From Sporobacter termitidis DSM 10068 (lineage in GTDB: Bacteria > Bacillota > Clostridia > Oscillospirales > Oscillospiraceae), in contig NZ_FQXV01000004.1 in NCBI RefSeq assembly GCF_900130065.1, positions 62,001 to 126,000 of the forward strand: a stretch of 64,000 nt of DNA. Direction: 5' to 3'. Of this stretch, positions 14,834-23,280 are shown piece by piece; the first letter of the stretch is position 1; every line of letters starts with the position of its first letter. The notes beneath the pieces are model-generated. The model did not search any database. It had not been told where the DNA came from and worked only from the letters and a program-made list of their open reading frames with translations. The position numbers and the translations under genes are program-made.

Positions 14834-15358
14834 ATGAACGAAACACTCGATACATTGCTCAACAGGAGAAGCATCCGCAAATTCAAGGCTGAGCAGATCA
14901 GCGACAGCGCGCTGAACGCCGTGCTGGAGGCGGGGCGGTACGCGCCCAGCGGCGGCAATCAGCAGTCGGCCATATTCGTCGTGATCCAGAGTAAGGACGA
15001 GCTGCGGAACCAGTCTCGGATGAACGCCGCCGTGATCGGCAAAGACGGGATCGACCCATATTACGGCGCGCCCACAATCATCCATGTCCTGGCGGAAAAG
15101 GATAAGATCACGCCTGTGGAAGACGCCGCGCTGGCGCTGGGCAACATGCTCAACGCGGCCCACGCGCTGGGTCTCGGCTCCTGCTGGATTCACCGCGCGC
15201 AGCAGATGTTTGAGAGCGACGAGGGAAAGGCGCTGCTGAAGAAGTGGGGCGTCACCGGCGACTATGTGGGTGTCGGCACCTGCATCCTGGGATACCCCGA
15301 TATGGAAACGCCCAAGGCCGCGCCCCGGAAGGAAAACGCCGTATTCTTTGTAAAATAA
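14834..15358 (+). CDS. nitroreductase-family FMN oxidoreductase
   Basis: A 174-residue flavoprotein. The N-terminal RRSIRKFKAEQISD and the APSGGNQQ loop bind FMN; GLGSCWIH and the C-terminal LGYPDMETPKAAPRK are typical of the family. Such enzymes reduce nitro groups, quinones or flavins with NAD(P)H; the physiological substrate is unknown. AAAGGAG precedes the ATG. It is a single gene with a strong promoter carrying a candidate operator, and its stop codon is followed by a tail repeat. Confidence 0.9.
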   Translation: MNETLDTLLNRRSIRKFKAEQISDSALNAVLEAGRYAPSGGNQQSAIFVVIQSKDELRNQSRMNAAVIGKDGIDPYYGAPTIIHVLAEKDKITPVEDAALALGNMLNAAHALGLGSCWIHRAQQMFESDEGKALLKKWGVTGDYVGVGTCILGYPDMETPKAAPRKENAVFFVK

Positions 15359-15560
15359 GCCCGCCCCTCCCACCCAATAGAGGTATAGGGGGCTGGCGCC
15401 CCCTATGACCCTCAGGGGAACGATGGGGCGGAGCCCCATACCCCGCGGCGGGGCTCCGCCCCGGAAGCTTTTGGAGCTTTGCATCGCGCCGTGTCTGGCT
15501 CCCTCCCCGAGGGAGCCGTCGGCGGAGTATTCCTCGTATTGCGCCGCTGAGGGATGGCGG
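15359..15560 (+). repeat. post-stop tail repeat and second repeat family after the nitroreductase
   Basis: No gene is seen. From the stop: CCGCCCCTCCCACCC, then GGTATAGGGGGCTGGCGCCCCCTATGACCC. The stem is longer than in other copies and the change is compensated on both arms. Two GGGGC(T/G)CCGCCCC hairpins follow, then GGCTCCCTCCCCGAGGGAGCC with GTCGGCGGAG at 15488-15520. Confidence 0.75.
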
Positions 15561-15590
15561 ATACGAAATCCACCCTTGCCAATACATGAA

Positions 15591-15629
15591 AAAATGAACG
15601 CCGGGCCATACTGTCCGGCGTTCATTTTT
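15591..15629. terminator. bidirectional terminator
   Basis: AAAATGAACGCCGG / CCGGCGTTCATTTT, a 14-bp stem with a 10-base loop and a T-run on both strands, between convergent transcription units. Confidence 0.85.
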
Positions 15630-15705
15630 GAAAATCATATTGAGAGGAGAGCCTCAGGGGTTCCGCTGCGGACGGCGGAGATAAAGTTCTATCCGTCCTT
15701 TCGGA

Positions 15706-17934
15706 TTATGTCCGGCGCTTTTTCTCTGATTGGAGCAGCTCGACGAGCAGCTTCGCGTCTTCACGGGCGAGGACTTCGAATTCTATGGATTTGTTTTTCA
15801 GGATCGAGACGTATTTCTCCCGGTCGCCGGTCACGGCCCTGACGGCGGCCTTGACTTCCTCGATGTCGAAGTTCTTGACGTCGCCGGCGGAAGGCATGTC
15901 GAGGGCTTTGATGTAGGCCTCGACCTTGGGGTCGTAGATCATACCGATGAGCGGCACGCACATCCGCGCCGAGAATATGAGCGTGTGCAGGCGCATGGCC
16001 AGGACGAAATCGGCGCCGCCGATGATGCCCATGATCTGCTCCGCCGTGTAGCGCGTGTCCAGGACGCAGGCCTTGCTTTTCATCAGACGCACGACGTCGT
16101 AGCTGATGCCGATGTCGTTGGGCGTCTGCATGGCGATAAAAATGACGGTCCTGCCGAAGTTTTCGGCGATGTCGTCGCAGAGCGCGGCGACCTTTTCCTT
16201 GAACGTCCCCATTGTGCTCCAGTTGCGCACCGAAACGCAGACGTACGGCTTGTCCAGAGGGATGCCGCTTTTGGAAAGCAGGCCGCGGGCCTCCTCCCGA
16301 GTTGCGCCGATTAGCGTAAACACGGGGTCGGCCGTGACGCGGATGTCGGCGCGGCGGACGCCCATGCTCAGAAGCTCCTGGGCGGAGGCGGCGTCGCGCA
16401 GGGTGATCACATCGGCTTTGCCGACGATGCGCCGGACAAGCATGCGGTTGATTTTTTTCCGGACCGGGCCGATGCCGTTGGCGTAGACCATGACTTTTTT
16501 ATGGAACATCTCGGCGACCTGAATGATCATCAGATAGTACATCAGCGACCGGGTGGAGGTGTGGTCCTGCAGCAGGCTGCCGCCGCCGGACACCAGCGCG
16601 TCGCACCGGCGGAGCGTGTTCAGCACTTCGATGAAGGCAAAGCGGTTGACGGCGTCGTAGCCGTACCGGATTTTTGTATCCTCCGGGTCGCTGGAGAGCA
16701 CGGTGATGGCAATGTCACCGCCGGAACCCTCGATGTTCTGGTGTATGGACTGCAAAATGGCCTCGTCTCCGGCGTTGCCGAAGCCGTAGTAGCCGCTCAT
16801 GACGACGCTGTATTTCCGCGGGCGGACGGCGTCGTACGCCTTCTGGCAGTCGTTCGTCATACGGCTGACGGAGTAATCGGACAATATCAGCCGCCGCTCC
16901 TCGGCCCCCAGCGCCGCGCGGCCCTCCGGCGTCATCTCAAAGCAGCGGAGAATGTCGCTCAGGAGCAGCGCCTCCGATGAGGCCGTAAAGCCCCGGCAGC
17001 AGAAGTTGCTTTCCTGTGCCGCCGGCAGGTTTTCCGATGAAAACAGGCCGATATACCCCTCATTGCCCGCCAAAATCACCGGCTTCTCCGACGCCATGGC
17101 TTCCAGGGCCGCGCGGGATACGCCAATGAAAATATCTCCGGCAGCGATGATTTCGTTGATATCCGTCCGGGGGCCCGTCATGGCCACGACCTGCCGCCTG
17201 GCGGCAGCGTTCACAGCGTCGGCCTTTGTCTTCAGCGCGTCATAGACGTCGCCGCCGCCGGCGATCAGCAGCTGAACGCCGGGGAGCTTTTTGTCCAGCG
17301 CCAGCGCCAGATCGATCAGCTGACTGGCGACAAGAGCTCTGTCCGTGTCCAGCCGGCTGACGTAGGAAATGATCGGGTGCGTGCTGTCCAGACCAAATTC
17401 CCTGATGATTTTATCGCCGGACGCCCCCGACGAGAATTTTTCCGTGTCGATGCCGTTGATGGTGACGAAGATATCGCGCTCGTTTATTTTATAATTCTTG
17501 ACGAGATAGTCCTTGATATCCTCGGACACGGCGATCGTCTTCTGGCCCCAGTTCGTCAGATAACGGAGGCTGCCGCTGATGTCGAAGACCCAGTGCGCCG
17601 TGGTGACGAAGGGAAAATGCATCGTCTTGTGAAGAAGGCCGCAGATAAACGCCGAGATCCGCGCGTGGGCGTGGACCATGTCGGGTTCTTCCTTTTTGAT
17701 GATTTTTCGGAGCAGGAAGTAGGAGCGCAGCATGGTGAGCACGTTGCGCCTGTTCATAGGGACCTGGTAGTGCCGGATGCCGAGCTTTTCGATGTCGGAT
17801 ACATAGACGCCCCCGTTGGAGGCGATGACGACATCGTCCCCGCGCCGCCGGAGCTCCGATGCAAGCTCGACGATATGCGTTTCGGCGCCGCCGATGCCCA
17901 GGCTCATCGTGGCCATCATAATCTTCCGGGCCAT
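15706..17934 (-). CDS. csaB: fusion of GT4 glycosyltransferase and CsaB-type polysaccharide pyruvyl transferase
   Basis: A 742-residue two-domain protein. About 1-370 is a GT-B glycosyltransferase (GGAETHIVELASEL at the N-terminus; EAMASEKPVILAGNEG near the donor site). About 372-742 is a pyruvyl transferase (GYYGFGNAGDEAIL, VSGGGSLLQDHTSTRS, MRLHTLIFSARM). CsaB adds ketal-linked pyruvate to the secondary wall polymer that SLH domains bind. It is last in a minus-strand operon; its ATG overlaps the stop of the DUF4330 gene as TAATG. A secreted SLH protein is encoded at the other end of the locus, which fits. CsaB is usually a single domain. Confidence 0.88.
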   Translation of the reverse strand: MARKIMMATMSLGIGGAETHIVELASELRRRGDDVVIASNGGVYVSDIEKLGIRHYQVPMNRRNVLTMLRSYFLLRKIIKKEEPDMVHAHARISAFICGLLHKTMHFPFVTTAHWVFDISGSLRYLTNWGQKTIAVSEDIKDYLVKNYKINERDIFVTINGIDTEKFSSGASGDKIIREFGLDSTHPIISYVSRLDTDRALVASQLIDLALALDKKLPGVQLLIAGGGDVYDALKTKADAVNAAARRQVVAMTGPRTDINEIIAAGDIFIGVSRAALEAMASEKPVILAGNEGYIGLFSSENLPAAQESNFCCRGFTASSEALLLSDILRCFEMTPEGRAALGAEERRLILSDYSVSRMTNDCQKAYDAVRPRKYSVVMSGYYGFGNAGDEAILQSIHQNIEGSGGDIAITVLSSDPEDTKIRYGYDAVNRFAFIEVLNTLRRCDALVSGGGSLLQDHTSTRSLMYYLMIIQVAEMFHKKVMVYANGIGPVRKKINRMLVRRIVGKADVITLRDAASAQELLSMGVRRADIRVTADPVFTLIGATREEARGLLSKSGIPLDKPYVCVSVRNWSTMGTFKEKVAALCDDIAENFGRTVIFIAMQTPNDIGISYDVVRLMKSKACVLDTRYTAEQIMGIIGGADFVLAMRLHTLIFSARMCVPLIGMIYDPKVEAYIKALDMPSAGDVKNFDIEEVKAAVRAVTGDREKYVSILKNKSIEFEVLAREDAKLLVELLQSEKKRRT

Positions 17935-18431
17935 TATTCGATCTCCATTATCGTCGCTTCAAACGTGCAGAATTTCGTTAAAAACGTGCGGTTGGAGTTG
18001 GTGTTGAGCTCGTAGGTCTTGTTGACGAGATATCGGCCGCCGCTGAGGGCCCCGTGGGCCGTTACCGTCACGGTGACGTCGTAGTGAGCGGCGTAATTGC
18101 CGAGGACCAGCTTGCCGTCCACCGTCTCGGAAATCTTTTTGGCGTCCGAAACCGCAATGTCCGTGATTGTTCCGATGCTGTATCCGCCGCTGTTGTTTTT
18201 GTCAAACAGCGCGTCGCCGGCCTTGAGGGCATTCGCCGTATAGTCGCGGACGCCGTAAATTTTGATTGTATAGGTGATCGACCCTGTTTCCGCGGCGCTG
18301 TCCGTCGGATTGAGGACATCGTACCGGAGGTACAGCGCCACGCCGACCACGACGACGATCAGGATCACCAAAAAATCGATGATGCTGACTTTACCGAATA
18401 CTCTGCCGTGCTCATCAATGATTTTTTTCAT
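17934..18431 (-). CDS. DUF4330-family protein
   Basis: A 165-residue protein with a short cytoplasmic start (KKIIDEHGRVFGKVSIIDFL), one membrane helix (about 19-38) and an extracytoplasmic beta-rich domain. The N-terminus is typical of DUF4330, a family of unknown role often found with cell-surface polysaccharide genes. Its ATG overlaps the upstream paralogue by four bases, and its stop overlaps the csaB-fusion start. Tight coupling suggests that it works with the glycosyltransferase-CsaB protein at the membrane. Confidence 0.8.
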   Translation of the reverse strand: MKKIIDEHGRVFGKVSIIDFLVILIVVVVGVALYLRYDVLNPTDSAAETGSITYTIKIYGVRDYTANALKAGDALFDKNNSGGYSIGTITDIAVSDAKKISETVDGKLVLGNYAAHYDVTVTVTAHGALSGGRYLVNKTYELNTNSNRTFLTKFCTFEATIMEIE

Positions 18432-18934
18432 TGCCCCAGATCCTCCCGGTTGATTGCGACGATATAGCCGAGACCCGCGTAGCCCGGGCCTGCGGCGTGG
18501 ACTTCCTGCCCCACGCGGATGACGTAGCCGCTGGCGGCCGTGATCTGAGAGTCGGTAGATGAGGCGTCGCAGACCAGCGCGACGGTGGCCGTCTCCTTGC
18601 CCGGGACCTCGGACCGCAGCGTGTCGCCGGTCATATAATCCTTTGTGTCCGATGTCGCCGGCGCAATAGAGACCGACTCGACCGTCCCGATAATAAACTT
18701 CTTGTCGCTGTCCATGATCGTGTCACCTGTTTTGATTTTCTCGGGCGTCCCGGCCAGCATGCCGCTCAGCTCGATAGAATAGTGCACCGATTTTGTGTTG
18801 GCGGCGGGGTTGCTGCTCTTGCCGGACGACCGCCAGACAAAAATGAGCACGCAGGCCACGATAATGACGACCACGATGATAATGATGTCGAAGATGCTGA
18901 TTTTAAAACGCGGTTTATTCTGTTTATTTTCCAT
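18428..18934 (-). CDS. DUF4330-like protein, paralogue
   Basis: A 168-residue protein with the same plan as its neighbour: charged start, one membrane helix (about 15-32) and an outer domain with GDTIMDSDKKFIIGTVESV matching the GDALFDK...SIGTITDI part of the other copy. Two adjacent ATGs exist (18937 and 18934); the second has the better distance from AAAGGAG. It overlaps both neighbours by a few bases. The tandem pair may be a heterodimer at the membrane; this is inference. Confidence 0.75.
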   Translation of the reverse strand: MENKQNKPRFKISIFDIIIIVVVIIVACVLIFVWRSSGKSSNPAANTKSVHYSIELSGMLAGTPEKIKTGDTIMDSDKKFIIGTVESVSIAPATSDTKDYMTGDTLRSEVPGKETATVALVCDASSTDSQITAASGYVIRVGQEVHAAGPGYAGLGYIVAINREDLGQ

Positions 18935-20051
18935 CATTGACTCCTTTCAGCGCCTTTTGGTAGACGGCCTCGATATTTTCCGCGAAGATCTTTCCCGTAT
19001 AGCGCGCGGAATACATCAGCGGGGCGTTTTCGGCGAGCTTCGCGTAAAGCGCCGGGTCGGACATAAGCCGCCGGATTTGGTCCGCCAGGCCCCGGCTGTC
19101 CATGCTTTTGAAAACGAGGCCGTTTTTCTCATGCTCGATGATATAGGGGTTTCCGCCGTAATCGCTGACAATGGCCGGAAGACCGGCGCTCATGCCCTCC
19201 AGGAGCGACAGGGAGGTCGCCTCGGTACCGTAAGAGGCGTTGAGCTGCGCGTCCAGCATGCCGTAGACCGGTGCCACGTCGGAGACGAAGCCAAGAAATA
19301 TGACGTTGTCCTGGAGCCCAAGTTCCGCCGCCCGCTTTCGGACCTCCTCCTCGAAGGACCCGGTCCCGGCGACCGCGACCTTGACGCTCCGGCCCTCGTC
19401 CCTGAGAATTTTCGCCGCGTCCAGGATGATCATATGGCCCTTGTAGGGCTCGATCCGGGCGATGATGCCGCAGGCGAAATCGTCTTCGCCAATACCGTAC
19501 CGGGCCCGCAGCAGGCGGCGCTCCTCGCCGGAGACGCGGCTCACGGGCTCGACGCCGTTGATGACCACGTCGATGAGCCCGGCGCTGATACCGCCGTCGG
19601 TGAGGTTTTCCTTGGCGGCCTGGCTGACGGCGATGATCCTGTCGGCGTAATGCTCGTTGACAAGCTTGTTGAGCAGATGCCCCGGTCCCGACCGGATACG
19701 CGGGCTGACGGGGAAAACGGAGTGCCGCGTGTAGATGACTGTTTTGCCGCAGCGCCGCCCGGCAATGCGCCCCGACAGGGAGCCGTGGGTGTGCACGATG
19801 TCGGGGTCAAGCTCCCGGATCAGCTGCCTGAGCTTTCGGATGTCGCCGCGGTCAAAGGACTTGTCCGGGCTGATGTCCAGCTCGTATACCCCGGCGCCGG
19901 CGTCCCGGAGCGGCGCGGCGAGCAGGCTGCCCCGGGGCAGGCAGACGGCGGTGTCGAACGATGCTCTGTCGCTGTATTTCAGGTAGTTGAGAATGACCCT
20001 GCCGGCGCCGCCGATGTTGGTGTCGCTGATGACGTTTAAGACTTTAACCAT
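18924..20051 (-). CDS. GT4-family glycosyltransferase
   Basis: A 375-residue GT-B enzyme. The N-terminal DTNIGGAGRVILNYL loop, the middle GIIARIEPYKGHMIILDAA, and the donor-site ESxxxxE-type stretch (EATSLSLLEGMSAGLPAIVSD) are standard for GT4. It resembles the glycosyltransferase half of the csaB fusion in overall plan. It probably adds a sugar to a lipid-linked wall polymer on the inner face of the membrane. It overlaps the upstream ligase-like gene by 16 bases. Confidence 0.88.
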   Translation of the reverse strand: MVKVLNVISDTNIGGAGRVILNYLKYSDRASFDTAVCLPRGSLLAAPLRDAGAGVYELDISPDKSFDRGDIRKLRQLIRELDPDIVHTHGSLSGRIAGRRCGKTVIYTRHSVFPVSPRIRSGPGHLLNKLVNEHYADRIIAVSQAAKENLTDGGISAGLIDVVINGVEPVSRVSGEERRLLRARYGIGEDDFACGIIARIEPYKGHMIILDAAKILRDEGRSVKVAVAGTGSFEEEVRKRAAELGLQDNVIFLGFVSDVAPVYGMLDAQLNASYGTEATSLSLLEGMSAGLPAIVSDYGGNPYIIEHEKNGLVFKSMDSRGLADQIRRLMSDPALYAKLAENAPLMYSARYTGKIFAENIEAVYQKALKGVNDGK

Positions 20052-21478
20052 AACGGCCCCTCTTCCATTTCCGGACGTCGGGCCATGATGGCGCCCAGCC
20101 CGATAAATATCCAGAACAGGAGCATGACGCAGTTGTTATAAAAAGCGTAGTCGGTCATGCCCTGCAGCAAAAACGCGCTGACGGAGGCGATCGCCGCAAT
20201 GAGATAGGTCCTCGACGTTTTATCGCGCGTTCTCGAAAAGGCGGTGAAGGTCCTCCTGTAGTAGCTGAACAGGATGGCCACGAAAAGTATCAGGCCGACG
20301 ATCCCGCTGTCGCACATGATCTGCAGAAACAGGTTGTGGGCGTGGGGCGCGGCGATGGTGTTGTAGCTGTAGGCGGGGTAGATGAGGTTGAAGGCGTTGG
20401 TGCCCGGCCCGATGCCGGAAAACCAGTAGTCCTTCAGCATGGCGATCGTGCCCATCCAGATATAGACGCGGTACGAGGTGGAGCTGTCGGACAGGTTCCC
20501 GATGCTTGAAAACCGCTCGGTGACCGTTTGGGGGAGGAAGAAGTACAGCGCGACCAGCGCCACAATGCCGAGCAGGATGAAGCGCGCGTCCAGCATGACG
20601 ATGAAAATGACCGCCGCCAGGATGAGGCCGAGATAGCCTCCGCGCGAAAACGTGACGATCATGCACACGGCCATGACGGCAAGGCAGCAGAGGAAAAATA
20701 CTCTCTGCCACCAGGTTTTTCCGGTGAGGACGCAGGCGGCGGCAAAGGGCATGACCAGCAGCAGGTATTCCGACAGCACGTTCGGATTTCCGAGGGTGGA
20801 ATAGACCCTGTTGGTGATCCCGGAGAACATGTCGCTGTCCACCCAGGCGCCCGCCGTGGCCGGATTATAGAAAATGTACTGATAAATACCGTACAGCGCC
20901 ACGGCCGTACCGGCCACGACAATGAGGCGGACGGCAAGGTCGGCCTGCTTTTTTGTAGTGACCGCATTGTCGAAAGCGATGGCAAAGAGCGCGAACAGCA
21001 CGGTGATGAGGCCCGTAAACAGGCTGCCCGATACCGTTACGGACGTCAAAGTCGCCACAAGATAGACGGCGCAAAACAGAAGGATGTATTTGTTCACCGG
21101 CGAATAAAACAGCCGGAGGCTCCTGTCCGTGCCGAAGCGGACAAACAGGGTGAACACGCCGACGATGACGAGGCATAAAACAACCATCGTCGGAAGGAAC
21201 GGCGCCAGAACGGCGGGCAGCAGGCACCCGAAGAACGCCTGCTTGAAAATGCTGCCCTCAAAGAGCCTGTTGAGACGCAGCTTTTCGAAAACGACGCAGA
21301 CCGCCCCGTGCAGCTTTCCGAAGAGCTTTGAGAAAACGCTGTTGTCGGTGAGCGCGCGCCCGCGGCCCGGGGAGAGAAACCACGAGACGATCCGGCTCCG
21401 GTGCCACATGACGCCGACCCAGCTGAAGAACGCGGTCAGCCATCTGAGAAAAATGCTCGACTTAAAAATTTCCTGCAT
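20036..21478 (-). CDS. O-antigen ligase-like polymer ligase/polymerase
   Basis: A 480-residue polytopic protein with about 11 membrane segments and a large outer loop near residues 330-400 (SSTSYRVYIWMGTIAMLKDYWFSG), the region that carries catalytic residues in WaaL/Wzy-type proteins. A Gram-positive organism has no lipopolysaccharide, so the likely job is polymerising or transferring a wall glycan. Its ribosome site lies inside the end of the murJ-like gene, two bases away, so the genes are coupled. Confidence 0.82.
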   Translation of the reverse strand: MQEIFKSSIFLRWLTAFFSWVGVMWHRSRIVSWFLSPGRGRALTDNSVFSKLFGKLHGAVCVVFEKLRLNRLFEGSIFKQAFFGCLLPAVLAPFLPTMVVLCLVIVGVFTLFVRFGTDRSLRLFYSPVNKYILLFCAVYLVATLTSVTVSGSLFTGLITVLFALFAIAFDNAVTTKKQADLAVRLIVVAGTAVALYGIYQYIFYNPATAGAWVDSDMFSGITNRVYSTLGNPNVLSEYLLLVMPFAAACVLTGKTWWQRVFFLCCLAVMAVCMIVTFSRGGYLGLILAAVIFIVMLDARFILLGIVALVALYFFLPQTVTERFSSIGNLSDSSTSYRVYIWMGTIAMLKDYWFSGIGPGTNAFNLIYPAYSYNTIAAPHAHNLFLQIMCDSGIVGLILFVAILFSYYRRTFTAFSRTRDKTSRTYLIAAIASVSAFLLQGMTDYAFYNNCVMLLFWIFIGLGAIMARRPEMEEGPLWLKS

Positions 21479-21480
21479 CT

Positions 21481-23064
21481 TTACCCCTTCCTTGTCGAAT
21501 CATCGCTGCTTCGACGCAGTCTTTTTTTGATGATGCCGGCGGCCGTCCGGGCCTCGTCGAGGCCGGCGAGGGACGTGGCGGCGAAATAGACGATAAAGCC
21601 GGCGGCGGCCGGTACGGCGGCGGTGACGGCCTCCCAGAGCTTGCCGGGGTGCAGGCCGTCCAGCGCCCGCATCAGTACCCAGACGACGGCCGCCATGACG
21701 AGGGTGGCAACCACCATTTTCAGAAAGTCCAGAGAAAATTTCCTGTCCAGAAAGCCCTCCTTCCGCACCTCAAGCGGGATCATCAGGACAATCGCGTTGA
21801 CGGTGCCCGCGGCAGCGGACGCGATGGCCAGGCCCTTGACGCCCAGCGTGTCTGTCAGGAGGATACATAAAACGATATTGACCGCGATGGAGGCCAGGCC
21901 CGCCACGAGCGGCACGCGGCCGTTCTGCCGCGCGAAGTATGCCCGGCACAGGACGGCCTGCAGCGCGTAACCGATCATGCCGAGGCTGGCGAAGGTGAGC
22001 GCCTGCGACGTGATGGAGACGGAAAAAGCGTCAAACTGCCCGCCGCCGTAGATGAGGCTGATGATGGGGCGGGCCAGCACCATGAGCCCTGCCGTCATCG
22101 GAACGACGAAATACATCGAGGCGTGCACCGTGGTGCTGATCGTGTCCCTGAACTGCGCCGCTTTGTTTTCCGCCGTCAGGCGGGACAGCCGCGGGAAGAT
22201 GACGTTTGTCACCGACAGGATGAAGACGCCGATGATGATGAGGTACAGGTTATTCGACAAATTAATGGCCGTTACGCCTGTTCCGTTATATAAATGGGAA
22301 CCAAATCTGGTATTAATCGTCAGATTAATGGGCTGTACCCAGGTGCTGACCATGACGGGGATCATCAGGGCGAAAACTTTTTTCATACCCTCGGAGTTCA
22401 TACGGAGCGACGGTTTGTAATGAAAACCCTTCCGAATAAGGGAAGGTACCTGCATCGCGGCCTGTACGAACCAGCCGATGAGAAAGGCGCACGCCAGGCC
22501 GTAGATGCCGTACTTCGGATTAAAGGTATAGTAGTAAAGTATGACGACGAGGTTGGCAATCACGCTGATCAGCGCCGGGATATTGAACTCGTCAAACGAC
22601 TGGAGAATGCCGACGAAGCAGTAGGCGATGCCGGTAAACAGCACGGTCGGGAACATGACGCGCGTCAGCGAGACGCAGAGCGCCGCCGTCTGCGCGTCGT
22701 AGCCGGGGGCGAAAAGACTGACGAGGGGGCCGGTGAAGACGATGCCCAGCACCGTCAGAAGAAGGGAGAGAAAACTGATGACCGTTATAAAGTTCCCCGA
22801 GAAGTCCAGCGCCTCGCGCCGTCCTTTTTTGGCAACGTACTCGCTGAATACGGGGATGAAGCTGGCGGCGACAGCCGAGGCGAAAACGGCGTCGAAGAAG
22901 ACGCGCGGAATCTGGCTGGCCGTAAGAAAGGCGTTTGTCTCCATCCCGCTCCCGTAATGGACGGTCATGAGCCTGTCACGTAAAAGCCCCAGGATCTTGC
23001 CGACGAGCGTGAGGACCATGACGAGAGAAATTGTTTTGACGGGATTCTTATTTTTTTCTGCCAT
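21481..23064 (-). CDS. murJ: MurJ/MVIN-family lipid-linked flippase
   Basis: A 527-residue protein of the MOP superfamily with about 14 membrane segments. LGLLRDRLMTVHYGSG and the FFDAVFASAVAASFIPVF stretch near the N-terminus are classic MurJ features. It is first in the surface-polymer operon, so it could flip either lipid II or the lipid-linked wall polymer made by its neighbours. No strong ribosome site is seen at the ATG; a TATAAT box lies on the minus strand just upstream (near 23083-23088). Confidence 0.88.
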   Translation of the reverse strand: MAEKNKNPVKTISLVMVLTLVGKILGLLRDRLMTVHYGSGMETNAFLTASQIPRVFFDAVFASAVAASFIPVFSEYVAKKGRREALDFSGNFITVISFLSLLLTVLGIVFTGPLVSLFAPGYDAQTAALCVSLTRVMFPTVLFTGIAYCFVGILQSFDEFNIPALISVIANLVVILYYYTFNPKYGIYGLACAFLIGWFVQAAMQVPSLIRKGFHYKPSLRMNSEGMKKVFALMIPVMVSTWVQPINLTINTRFGSHLYNGTGVTAINLSNNLYLIIIGVFILSVTNVIFPRLSRLTAENKAAQFRDTISTTVHASMYFVVPMTAGLMVLARPIISLIYGGGQFDAFSVSITSQALTFASLGMIGYALQAVLCRAYFARQNGRVPLVAGLASIAVNIVLCILLTDTLGVKGLAIASAAAGTVNAIVLMIPLEVRKEGFLDRKFSLDFLKMVVATLVMAAVVWVLMRALDGLHPGKLWEAVTAAVPAAAGFIVYFAATSLAGLDEARTAAGIIKKRLRRSSDDSTRKG

Positions 23065-23207
23065 ATCCAGCCAGCTTTCGCATTATAAAAAGGTAAATTC
23101 ATCCACCAGATATCGGAATAGCTGTTGTATTTTACCCCAACCATCATGATATTTCAACATTATTTCGGCTCCTGGTATGAAAACTGTGTTAAACATCAGA
23201 GCTTCGG

Positions 23208-23236
23208 TTGAAAAGTATGTCGAATTTTTGTATAAT
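23208..23236 (+). promoter_or_regulatory. promoter of the SLH protein gene
   Basis: TTGAAA, a 17-base spacer and a perfect TATAAT, followed by an A+T-rich stretch. It drives the gene divergent from the surface-polymer operon. Confidence 0.7.
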
Positions 23237-23280
23237 AATAATAATTTTGACATTTTAGCCAAAGCAGATCGAGGTACATC

